From positions 6,494,225-6,558,224 of the forward strand of contig OZ005690.1 in the NCBI GenBank assembly GCA_963930775.1: DNA of 64,000 nt. The letters are read 5' to 3'. The DNA is from Cliona cf. orientalis (lineage: Eukaryota; Porifera; Demospongiae; Clionaida; Clionaidae). Both the position numbers and the translations under genes were made by a program. The notes beneath the pieces are model-generated. The model was not told the DNA's origin and did no database searches. It was given only the letters and a program-made list of their open reading frames with translations. Shown here piece by piece: positions 1-9,052 of this stretch (position 1 is the first letter of the stretch; every line of letters starts with the position of its first letter).

Positions 1-1
1 A

Positions 2-998
2 TCGTCTAATGTCTACATCATTGTGCTAAATGTCAGCCCCTTCCTTGTACCGACAATTGTGTATGAGGCTTACAAACACGAGCTTACTTGGCCAAAATAT
101 GCCTGGATTTTGCACAGCTATCGATTCGATGACATACCTCACACGTTCAACGTTGAATGTAGCATCAGTATTTGCGACATCTTGGAGGGAATATTTGTAT
201 TTCAATTGATCCAGGAAGAAATAAGTTATGAAAGATATGTCAATATTGATATGGGGCAACCAAACCCTTATGCCTACCTACTGCACAATGCAGTTTGGAT
301 ACTGACTGAAACTGCAAACTTGTCAGTTACAAGTCCCCAGTGGATTAGTACTGTATCCTCTATTTCGGAACATATTTATATGTATCAAGTTCTTAATTGC
401 ACATCCAGTCATGTAGGAGTCTACAATAGCTATTCAGGAATGTTGGAAAATTTTACAATCGACACGTTTATAGGCACAAATCTGCCAGTTTTCAGAATAT
501 TACCATCACCATATCTCCTTTCACTGCCTGCTCTTTGCTTTGTACTAAACACTGTCTTGTTGATTTTATTCATCTATTTTCGCAACGAACCCAGTGTTAA
601 ATCCACTAGTGTCTGCTTAAGCTTACTAATTTTCACTGGCTGTTATCTTCTCACTGTGTATAGTGTCGTACTAATAGCAGATATACCACCAAAGATTGAT
701 GTGTGTATGGTTATTGCGTGGCTTAGTGGACTTGGAATCTCGATACCACTCATTCTGACTACCCTTTTGGTTAAAATGCTCCGTGTCTATCGCATATTTA
801 CCCTATATAAAAGGGTTAAGCCAAAAGCTCACACATCTGAATGTGCACACTTTCTGTATACTGTTGCCATTCTTTCACCTAATATTGCAGTGCTGATATT
901 TTGGACACTAATTGATCCAAGTTATACTGAGAATACATACGTAGAGCATCCTGGATTTGTCATCAATGAACAGCGATGTAAAAGTGATTATCCATTTA
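2..998 (+). pseudogene. GABA-B-like class C GPCR, copy 1, 5' part (interrupted)
   Basis: The frame is open from the window edge. It encodes the C-terminal part of the extracellular ligand-binding domain and then transmembrane helices 1 to 5 of a class C receptor. It is closely similar to the intact receptor at 9053-11122; base 1 here matches roughly base 9710 there. The gene starts outside the window. The frame runs into an LTR after base 998: the last host codon becomes a chimeric ATG followed by TAA. Host coding resumes at 7712, in frame once one target duplication and the element are discounted. No other frameshift or stop is visible in either half, so the LTR insertion is the only visible lesion. 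The family (known) signals through heterotrimeric G proteins at the plasma membrane; ligand unknown. Confidence 0.85.
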
Positions 999-1184
999 TG
1001 TAATGCTTATGTAATGATTATGCAATGATTATTATGCAGACAGGATATTGTGGTTTATTGTCATTGATTTTGTTAGTATAAAATGTGTATGCATGTTCAG
1101 TTTAGTTCAGTTGATCCCTTGAGTAGATGCTTTAATAATACTTTTTACTGTCAAGCCGCTTGCCGCTGCAGTCCGTGCGTTATA
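999..1184 (+). repeat. Left (5') LTR
   Basis: Begins TGTAATGC and ends TTATA, where the right copy ends TTACA. It holds a TATA-like promoter motif (TATAAAA, about 1077-1083). It is 186 bp, short for a gypsy LTR. It matches 7522-7707 at every other position. Confidence 0.93.
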
Positions 1185-1186
1185 AT

Positions 1187-1204
1187 TGGCGACCCTGCCA
1201 GGAT
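1187..1204 (+). other. Probable primer-binding site
   Basis: The motif TGGCGACCCTGCC starts two bases after the left LTR. A PBS that begins TGG and pairs with a tRNA 3' CCA end is the norm at this position. I cannot name the tRNA without a search. Confidence 0.65.
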
Positions 1205-1242
1205 CGTTCGGCTCTCGACCGAGTTAGGATCGATGAGTGTGG

Positions 1243-4200
1243 ATGTCACGTCGGGAACTCAAGAGTCTAACAGCCGAAGGATTGGTTGTAACTCGTAACC
1301 GGTTAAGAAGCGGAAAGCACGAGTATCGAGAGACCATGAGCACGAGTGACATAGACGAGGTGACGCACGATACCGATGCGAGCGGAGCTGCAGCGATACA
1401 AGAGTTGCAGCAGAAGTTGGCAATGGCGGCTGAAGAAGTAAAAGCAGTGAAGGAAGACCTTACCCGTCAATTGCAACAAACCATGGAGGTGGCAGAATAT
1501 GCAAAGGAACAGTGTGAGGAGGAAAAAAGACGAGCGCAGGCCATGGAGAGCGAGCTGATGGGAAAGTCCCAAGCCATGCAAGAGCTAGAGGACGAGTTTG
1601 GACAGGAAAAGGAACGGTGGGAGACGATACGGATGCGGACGGAGTTAGACGGATTACGGCAGCTGGAGGACGTGAGGAGACAGTTCGATCGCGAGCGCGA
1701 GAGAAACAGAAGGGAGCTGGAGCAGCAAGCGTCCGTGATCGAGAAGCTGAAGCAAGAACTAGCTGCCGAAAAAGAGAAAAACTCACGTTCTACCCCTGAC
1801 GCTGTGGAGTCAAGTGAGAGTTTGCATGTGCATGAGGGAGGGGCTGCGCAAGGAGCCTTGGCATCAGATAGTGTGCTTGTGCATGGTGGTGTGCCTGATG
1901 GTATTAGTGCTATAGATGGTGTTAGTGAAGAAATTTCTGAGCCTCATTCTAGAAGAGTGACCTTTGCGGAGCCTGGGAAAGGGCATGCGACTGATAGCTT
2001 TGAGGGGAGCCTAAGTTTATCAGATAGCCGTAGTGGTGGTGAGGTTGCCTCCAGTGGGGTCACCACAAGTCAAAGCCTGTCTGATTGCCCCACCACAGCG
2101 ATTACCTCCCTGAATAGCAGTGGTGCGAGTGCTAGGACCACCTGCACCTTGGCAAGTAGCCTGACTGGTAGTAATGATGTAACTTCTCTGACGAGTGTGG
2201 TTAGCACTAGGCCTAGCCTGAGCAGCAGTAGTAGTGGTGTTAATCCCAGTAGTATGGGTACCACAAGGTCAGCTAGTCTCACTGGAGGTAGCTTGGGTCT
2301 TGGGAATGTCTCAGGACTAGCAGGTGCTGTGAATGTGCCAGTGGTTAGTGGTGCTGCTGCTGGTGGGAGAGTAGATGGTGTGATGCAACAGTTAACTCAG
2401 CTGGTTCAAACCCAAACTGAGATGGTGGCTGCTCAAACTAGGGCTATGTCTGCTCAGAGTTTGCCTCCCATGGCACATTATAGTGGAGAGGGTAGTCAAT
2501 CCTGCGATGATAGCTTTGAAAAATGGCTTGAACAATTTGAAGAGCGTGCTAAGCTAGTAGGATGGTCAGAAGACCATCGTAGGTATCACCTTGCATTGCA
2601 TCTAGATGGCTCTGCATATCAAACTTACAAACTATTGCCTGGTGAGGTCAGAGCTAGTTATACTGCCCTTGTTGATGCGCTTAAGAGCCGTTTTAAACCC
2701 GTGGATATTGAGGAACTTCGGGGAATGGAGTTCCATGGGCTGGTTCAAGACAAATTGTCCGTAGAGGAGTTGGGAATTAAGTTACAGCGGCTAGCCAAAC
2801 GAGCCTTTTCTGCCATCACTGGCAAGGATTTCGACAGATTACTGAAGGGTCGGTTCTTCCAGGCATTATTGCCACGTTGGCAACGCAAGTTAGGGGCACC
2901 CAAGCCTGATGAAACGTTTGATGAGCTATTCAGTCGTGCACGCATAACAGAGAGGCGTGAACAACAGTATAGTGAGGTAGCTGAGGAGAGGAGTGATTCT
3001 AAGCAGAAATCCAAGAAGGTGGAGAAGGCCTCCACACCATCACAGAACAGGGAGCAAGATAGTAGAGAGAATAGTGGGACTCAAAAGAGTGAAGGTCGTA
3101 GAATCGGACAAGGTGTGCAGTGTCATGCATGCCATCGCTTTGGCCACATAGCCAAGAATTGTAGGTACAAGCAGAGGAGAGGTGCAGAGGCTCCTGGAAA
3201 GTCACAGGATAGTAGTTCACGTTTGGTCACTAGTGCAGCTGAGTTAAGTGATGAGCAGTTAGAGGAAGAGCTGAATAGAAGGAAACTGGATAAAGAACAG
3301 GAGTTAGTGGATGAATACATCGAGAGTAGTGTGAATGTGGTGACTGGCGCTGTAGGGCCCTCCTATTGGCTGCGAATTTCTGTAGAGGGTGTAGTAGTGC
3401 CAGCCCTGGTTGACACTGGGTCACAATCGACTATAATATCACGCTCTTTGCTACACAAAGTTTTCAGTCACCTAAAGGAGGCTGGGAAGCATTTGCCCCA
3501 GCTCGAATACCCATGTACAAAGTTTAAGGGGAAGGGAGGACACCCCATAAATGTGACTGCTCAAGTTAAGTTCACTCTGTCTGTGGATGGTCGATCCACA
3601 ACTGTACCAGTTTTTGTTCAGCCTGATAGTGAGCAAGAATGCCTACTTGGTTCCAATGTCCTTCCTTCCCTTGGAATAACAGTTTCACGAGTTCATGGGG
3701 AGCCACTGACTGCATCTGTAGGGAGTGAGAGTGAGCCTGCCCAAGTGAATTTAGTGCAAGCTACTGCAATCCCCGGGATGAAAGGGTGCTATGTAAAAGC
3801 GCATGTCAACCAAGAGCAGTGTAGGGGAGATGAGGTGCTATTTGAGCCTGAGTCTAAGAGCTTAGAGTCCCTAGGTGTGTCTGCACTAGAGTCATTAGTC
3901 TGTGTTGATCGGGATGGTCACATGCTTATTCCCATTCATAATTACCAGGGGGTTTGTGTTAAGTTGAGTGAAGGAATGCAGCTGGGTGCAGTCAGAGCAT
4001 GCAAAATACCTGACCTAGTCAAGGAAGTACCCTTACCAAACGAGATAGAAAAGAGCACCTGCGCTCGGGTGTCGATTGATAATGATAATCCAGAGCGTTT
4101 CCACAAGCTGTTGAAAGCCTTAGATTTACCAGAGTCTAAGTATTCTCCTGAAGAGATGACCAAGCTAAAAGGCTTGCTTAAAGAGTCAACCGATATTTTT

Positions 4201-7200
4201 GCCCTCAATGACTCTGAGCTTGGCTGTACTGACATAGTGCGTCATTCCATTGACACTGGTAACCACATGCCTATCAAACAACAGCCTTATAGGACCCCTA
4301 TAGTGCGGAGAGACCGAATTAAGCAAATGGTAGACCAAATGCAAAAGCAGGGCATTGTGCAGCCATCGAAAAGTCCATGGGCTAGTCCAGTTGTACTAGT
4401 CCCCAAAAAGGACGGTAGTCTCCGCTTTTGCGTCGACTATCGTAAGCTCAATAGTATAACTAGGAAGGATGTGTACCCCCTGCCAAGGGTGGACGATATA
4501 TTTGATACCCTCAATGGAGCTCGTTACTTTACGTCCCTCGACCTTGCTTCAGGATACTGGCAGGTGGAGCTTGATGAGCATGCACGTGAAAAGTCTGCGT
4601 TCACCACCTACCACGGCCTGTACGAGTTTGTTCGAATGCCATTTGGGCTTTGCAATGCCCCGGCTACCTTTCAGCGAGTCATGCAAGCGGTGCTAGCAGG
4701 CCTGACGTGGCAGAGTTGCTTCGTGTACCTAGACGACATTCTCATAGCGTCCAAGACTTTTGGTGAGCATATTAGGAGTATTAGTGAAGTGTTTGCAAGG
4801 CTGCGTGCCGCGGGACTCCGCCTTAAGCCAAAGAAATGTCTCTTTCTTCGAGAAGAGGTACCCTATCTGGGACACTTGATATCTGCACTTGGAATCAGAC
4901 CAGACCCATCTAAGACCGAGAAGGTGAAGACGTTTCCTACTCCGTGTGATGTGACAGCTGTTCGTCAGTTTATTGGATTGACGTCTTACTATCGTCGCTT
5001 CGTGCCCAACTTTTCGAATATTGCTTCTCCCCTGCGAGCATTGACGAAGAAGAATGCAGTTTTTAAGTGGTCTACTGAATGCCAGTCTGCTTTTGACCGT
5101 CTCAAGACGATGCTAACATCGGCTCCTGTACTAGCCTATCCCAAATTTGGACCGGATGCAGAATTTGTTCTAGAAACAGATGCCAGCGGAATTGGATTGG
5201 GAGCAGTTCTTTCGCAACAACAATCAGATGGTATGCTGCACCCTATTGCGTATGCCTCCCGTTCATTGGATCCTAGTGAGAGTAATTACGGTATTACCGA
5301 GCTCGAGACGCTTGCTGTTGTATGGGCTGCTCGATATTTTAGACCTTACCTCCTTGGACATCGCACTATTGTTTACACTGACCATTCAGCCTGTGTGTCT
5401 GTTCTCAGCAGTGCACGCCCCTCTGGAAAACTAGCGAGATGGGCACTTACTATTCAGGAGCTCAATTTGATCATTAAACATCGTGCGGGAAAGCTAAACG
5501 CGAATGCGGATGCGCTCTCACGTAGTCCTTGTAAAGTGAATTCTTGTCCTGTGGATGAATTAAGTGTTGATGTGTGTTTTGAGTGTCCTAATATTTGTGT
5601 GTCTACTGGTGCTAGACCTATTGGTGATGTTGATGATGCTGGTGTAGCTAGTGCTGGTTTGAAGATAGATGATGTTAAGAATGAATCTAATGAATGTACG
5701 GATTTTTGTGAGCCTGTTGACATTTCCTGTGAATCTAATTCTTATGCTAATTCAGTTAAGTGTGAATGTTTGGATACTTGTTCCGTGGGAGTAAATGTAT
5801 GTGGTGCTGGTGTAGATGGTCACGACAGTTCCAATAGTTTGAATCGTTGTGTTAGTTCAACTAGGTCTGAAGACGACGTAGCTAGCAATGAAGAAGTTGA
5901 TGTGAACCGTGAATGTTTAGATAGTGACTGTACTCGTCCTGTTCTGTCTGTTGATGTCAATAGTGTTAATGCGTCTGAAGTTTTTCCCTTTCAGATAAAC
6001 GAGAGTAACGAAGAACTGAAACAGTTGCAACGTCAAGATGTCGATTTAGCTCCCTATATTGAACATTTGGAGCATAGCGTACTTCCTCCGGATGAACGTG
6101 ATGCACGGAAGGTGGTGCTCGGGAGTAAACAGTATGAGATGATTGACGGTATCCTCCACTACGAGAGTCCTATTCACCCTGGCCGATGGTGTATTGTCGT
6201 ACCTACTATATTGCGTCAGCAGCTCTTAGAGGAAGCACATGCAGGAGTCTTTTCTGGTCATTTTTCTGAGAAGAAAGTATACGATAAGATCCTTCGTCGC
6301 TACTGGTGGTATGGACTGAGAGCAGATGTTCGCAGATTCTGTCGGAGTTGTCTTAACTGTGCAACTAGGAAAGGCCCTGGTCGTCCATTACGCCCTCCTA
6401 TGCAGCCGATTCCCGTGAAAGGCCCCTTTCATCGAGTCGCTGTGGATGTACTTCAACTGCCGCTCACATCCAGTGGGAACAAGTACGTCGTGGTATTCCT
6501 GGATTACTTAACCAAGTGGGTTGAGGCATTCCCCACGTCGGATCAACAAGCATCAACCATCGCCCGGCTTTTAGTCGAGCACATTATATGTCGTCACGGA
6601 GTTCCTGAGGAGTTGCTCTCGGATCGTGGAAGTAATTTTCTTTCAGAGCTAATACTGGAGCTATGTTCTCTCACCGGAATGAAAAAGATCAATACGAGTG
6701 GGTACCATCCCCAAACCGATGGTCTGGTGGAAAAGTTCAACTCGACCATACAAAGTATGATAGCTAAATCTAGTGATGGCAATGTCATGGAATGGGACAA
6801 ACAACTGCCATATCTACTCTTTGCGTATCGTTCCGTTGTGCAAGAGTCCACGAAAGAAAGCCCCTTCTTCCTGTTGTACGGCAGAGACCCTCGTCTGCCA
6901 ACTGGAACACTCTTGGAGCAGAGTCGCACTACATATCTAGTGGATCTGGATGACTACCGAACTGAGCTAGTTATTAATTTGAAGAAAGCCCGAGAACTCG
7001 CATTGAAGAGTATAAAAGAAGCGCAAGAGAAGCAACGAAGCCAGTACGATAAGCGGTCGACTACCCAAACCTATCATATTGGAGATCGAGTTATGGTTTT
7101 CATGCCCAGTGAGGTGACAGGGAAAGATAGGAAGCTTGCGCGGCCCTATCATGGACCATTTCGAATCATCAATCTAACTCAGACGAATGCAGAAGTGCAG

Positions 7201-7416
7201 CTTGTTGAACGCCCCCAAGATCAAACCATCTTTGTAGCTATCGATCGCCTACGAAGGTGTTATCCTGAACTTTCAGACAGCAGTTGGACCGGTCGAAAAG
7301 GAAAGAGAAATCGTAAACGTACACCTCTGGATCCGCATCATTCAACTGAGGTCCCTCGTACTTCTGGACCTACGACTAGGTCTATGACCAGGAGATTGAA
7401 CACTAACTCTAAGTAA
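1243..7416 (+). CDS. Gag-Pol polyprotein of the gypsy element
   Basis: One uninterrupted frame of about 2,057 aa. The frame opens upstream with a GTG; the first in-frame ATG is 1243, and another in good context is at 1336. Going along it: a charged coiled coil (about residues 45-175), a Ser/Gly/Thr-rich stretch, a capsid-like gag domain (about 420-600), one CCHC zinc knuckle (Cys at about 627, CHACHRFGHIAKNC), an aspartic protease (DTGS, about 724), reverse transcriptase with YLDD (about 1162-1165), RNase H (ETDAS, Asp about 1313), an integrase HHCC finger, and an integrase core with Asp1735, Asp1794 and Glu1830 (D-x58-D-x35-E). A GPF-type chromodomain-free tail follows. All catalytic motifs I checked are present, so the element may be autonomous. 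Gag and Pol share one frame with no stop or shift between them. The long N-terminal coiled coil is unusual for gag. Confidence 0.93.
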   Translation: MSRRELKSLTAEGLVVTRNRLRSGKHEYRETMSTSDIDEVTHDTDASGAAAIQELQQKLAMAAEEVKAVKEDLTRQLQQTMEVAEYAKEQCEEEKRRAQAMESELMGKSQAMQELEDEFGQEKERWETIRMRTELDGLRQLEDVRRQFDRERERNRRELEQQASVIEKLKQELAAEKEKNSRSTPDAVESSESLHVHEGGAAQGALASDSVLVHGGVPDGISAIDGVSEEISEPHSRRVTFAEPGKGHATDSFEGSLSLSDSRSGGEVASSGVTTSQSLSDCPTTAITSLNSSGASARTTCTLASSLTGSNDVTSLTSVVSTRPSLSSSSSGVNPSSMGTTRSASLTGGSLGLGNVSGLAGAVNVPVVSGAAAGGRVDGVMQQLTQLVQTQTEMVAAQTRAMSAQSLPPMAHYSGEGSQSCDDSFEKWLEQFEERAKLVGWSEDHRRYHLALHLDGSAYQTYKLLPGEVRASYTALVDALKSRFKPVDIEELRGMEFHGLVQDKLSVEELGIKLQRLAKRAFSAITGKDFDRLLKGRFFQALLPRWQRKLGAPKPDETFDELFSRARITERREQQYSEVAEERSDSKQKSKKVEKASTPSQNREQDSRENSGTQKSEGRRIGQGVQCHACHRFGHIAKNCRYKQRRGAEAPGKSQDSSSRLVTSAAELSDEQLEEELNRRKLDKEQELVDEYIESSVNVVTGAVGPSYWLRISVEGVVVPALVDTGSQSTIISRSLLHKVFSHLKEAGKHLPQLEYPCTKFKGKGGHPINVTAQVKFTLSVDGRSTTVPVFVQPDSEQECLLGSNVLPSLGITVSRVHGEPLTASVGSESEPAQVNLVQATAIPGMKGCYVKAHVNQEQCRGDEVLFEPESKSLESLGVSALESLVCVDRDGHMLIPIHNYQGVCVKLSEGMQLGAVRACKIPDLVKEVPLPNEIEKSTCARVSIDNDNPERFHKLLKALDLPESKYSPEEMTKLKGLLKESTDIFALNDSELGCTDIVRHSIDTGNHMPIKQQPYRTPIVRRDRIKQMVDQMQKQGIVQPSKSPWASPVVLVPKKDGSLRFCVDYRKLNSITRKDVYPLPRVDDIFDTLNGARYFTSLDLASGYWQVELDEHAREKSAFTTYHGLYEFVRMPFGLCNAPATFQRVMQAVLAGLTWQSCFVYLDDILIASKTFGEHIRSISEVFARLRAAGLRLKPKKCLFLREEVPYLGHLISALGIRPDPSKTEKVKTFPTPCDVTAVRQFIGLTSYYRRFVPNFSNIASPLRALTKKNAVFKWSTECQSAFDRLKTMLTSAPVLAYPKFGPDAEFVLETDASGIGLGAVLSQQQSDGMLHPIAYASRSLDPSESNYGITELETLAVVWAARYFRPYLLGHRTIVYTDHSACVSVLSSARPSGKLARWALTIQELNLIIKHRAGKLNANADALSRSPCKVNSCPVDELSVDVCFECPNICVSTGARPIGDVDDAGVASAGLKIDDVKNESNECTDFCEPVDISCESNSYANSVKCECLDTCSVGVNVCGAGVDGHDSSNSLNRCVSSTRSEDDVASNEEVDVNRECLDSDCTRPVLSVDVNSVNASEVFPFQINESNEELKQLQRQDVDLAPYIEHLEHSVLPPDERDARKVVLGSKQYEMIDGILHYESPIHPGRWCIVVPTILRQQLLEEAHAGVFSGHFSEKKVYDKILRRYWWYGLRADVRRFCRSCLNCATRKGPGRPLRPPMQPIPVKGPFHRVAVDVLQLPLTSSGNKYVVVFLDYLTKWVEAFPTSDQQASTIARLLVEHIICRHGVPEELLSDRGSNFLSELILELCSLTGMKKINTSGYHPQTDGLVEKFNSTIQSMIAKSSDGNVMEWDKQLPYLLFAYRSVVQESTKESPFFLLYGRDPRLPTGTLLEQSRTTYLVDLDDYRTELVINLKKARELALKSIKEAQEKQRSQYDKRSTTQTYHIGDRVMVFMPSEVTGKDRKLARPYHGPFRIINLTQTNAEVQLVERPQDQTIFVAIDRLRRCYPELSDSSWTGRKGKRNRKRTPLDPHHSTEVPRTSGPTTRSMTRRLNTNSK

Positions 7417-7508
7417 TTTGCTTTGGTTTGGTTATTATTGATTTTTGTATAGTGTAGTGATTATTGGTTTGTTTTGTGATAGTACCACTCGAGGACGAGG
7501 TGGTCCTT

Positions 7509-7521
7509 GAGGGGGAGGAAT
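7509..7521 (+). other. Polypurine tract
   Basis: The purine run GAGGGGGAGGAAT abuts the right LTR, as expected for plus-strand DNA priming. Confidence 0.85.
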
Positions 7522-7707
7522 TGTAATGCTTATGTAATGATTATGCAATGATTATTATGCAGACAGGATATTGTGGTTTATTGTCATTGATTTTGTTAGT
7601 ATAAAATGTGTATGCATGTTCAGTTTAGTTCAGTTGATCCCTTGAGTAGATGCTTTAATAATACTTTTTACTGTCAAGCCGCTTGCCGCTGCAGTCCGTG
7701 CGTTACA
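7522..7707 (+). repeat. Right (3') LTR
   Basis: 186 bp, TGTAATGC to TTACA. Followed by the second copy of the TTTA target duplication and then by host receptor sequence in the correct frame. Confidence 0.93.
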
Positions 7708-7711
7708 TTTA

Positions 7712-8118
7712 TATGGCTCCTATTGCTACTGGTTTATTTCCTCATTTTATCAATAGCCATTGTAATTATTGCTATTGTCTCGAGAAAAATTCGATTGGCA
7801 CAGTTCAAGGACACAAAGAAAGTCAACTTTCTAATCTTCACTATCCTCTTCATTGGTGTTAGCTGTTTAGCTTACTCAAGCATTTTTGCCTCAATTAGAG
7901 AGTATTTTTTCATTCCCTCTTATATTTTATACTTTGGACACATTGTTATAGCATTTCTCTGTCCAATAACTCTCTTTGTCCCCAAAGTTTGGCCACCTCT
8001 CGCAGCAAGAATTTCAAAGAATGACAACAGATCAACTCATACCTACAAAGATTCAAGTGTCCACTCAGTAATATCAATCGTTAAATATCAAGTAAATAAC
8101 CCACCGATGATCAGTTAA
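7712..8118 (+). pseudogene. GABA-B-like class C GPCR, copy 1, 3' part
   Basis: Resumes the receptor interrupted at 998. It encodes transmembrane helices 5 (rest), 6 and 7 and the short cytoplasmic tail, ending ...NNPPMIS then TAA. Conserved class C features are present: an intracellular loop 3 segment with FKDTKKVN and the helix 7 PITLF.PK motif. The longer open frame that seems to start at 7606 is LTR sequence fused to the receptor and is not a separate gene. An allele without the retrotransposon would be expected to encode a full receptor. Confidence 0.85.
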
Positions 8119-9052
8119 GAATCCAAGGATCAATACATTCTTAGTACTAACAGTTACTGTAATGCTTACAAAATTATCCATTGCCATATTTAATTTAATA
8201 ATAGTACACAATGTCATATCATGCAGATGTGTCCTTAATTTCTTTTTCTAATGTCATTAGCTATTGGTATTCAGAATAGTGCACCTATGACCGATATTGT
8301 AGGTCATGTATAGAATGGTATACTTAAGCCAGCCTATACTAAGTCATGTATTTCTAGACCATAATAATATAGTGGTATATGCTGCTGTAATCATTAAATT
8401 TTATACACTGATTGAATTTAAGTTTCATTGATAGCGTTGTCTATAGTTTTATAGTTCCTGCACTATCATGCAGTATTGCTATTATATAGGAAGAGTCTGT
8501 TCAATTCCTTGGGGATATCACCCTTTTATCACTGGTATAATTATTGAGAGTCAGCCATCTTATACTAGCAATTGTTTTTTTTACTGGTGAGAGCTACTTA
8601 ATGTGATAGTAGGCTGATGATAATAATAGCTACATAAGATCATATATTTCAGTATTATTCAGGATATGAGCATTCTGTGCATTTGTGCAGTAACCACACA
8701 TGCTGACAGCCGTATATAGTACATAGTAGATCTCCTTCTTGTTTACTGCTCCTAATTTACCGACACAGCGATATGTTCCTATAATTTCCTCAACATAGGG
8801 TTTCGTAATGATCACTGATATATTTGTTGAGCATCTGTGAATAGATGATTTTCAGTATCATACGTGACCAGACTACCTATTGTAGAACACAATGCATAAT
8901 AGCAACTGCCTCACTATGTCCGTGAGTCATTTAATTTGAAGCTCTATGATAAACCATTGGATGAGCTTATATACTTGTGCTGAATCGGATAATAGCTAGT
9001 GAAGTAATCCACAGCAGGTTTTGTCCATCATTAAGCAGCTGATTTTCTGAAA
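8119..9052. other. Intergenic, between the receptor copies
   Basis: AT-rich spacer of about 0.9 kb between two same-strand receptor genes. It should hold the 3' end of copy 1 and the promoter of copy 2. I see no coding frame, RNA gene or repeat in it. Confidence 0.5.

Larger units (their letters stand above)
999..7707 (+). mobile_element. Complete Ty3/gypsy LTR retrotransposon
   Basis: This 6,709-bp element has 186-bp LTRs at both ends, a primer-binding site just inside the left LTR, a single long gag-pol frame and a purine-rich tract just before the right LTR. The direct repeat TTTA flanks it (995-998 and 7708-7711). I aligned the LTRs by eye and they differ only at the penultimate base (tata versus taca), so insertion is recent. 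It sits in a transmembrane exon of a host receptor, in the same orientation. Domain order PR-RT-RNaseH-IN places it in Ty3/gypsy (Metaviridae) rather than copia. Confidence 0.95.

Noticed and set aside
1460..1799. Opposing and shifted frames inside gag-pol (for example 1460-1786 minus, 1617-1799 plus)
   Set aside because: Shadows of the gag-pol frame, low-complexity and without domains.
7606..7711. ORF beginning in the right LTR and running into receptor sequence
   Set aside because: It is an accidental fusion of LTR and host exon; the protein part is the receptor's helices 5-7.
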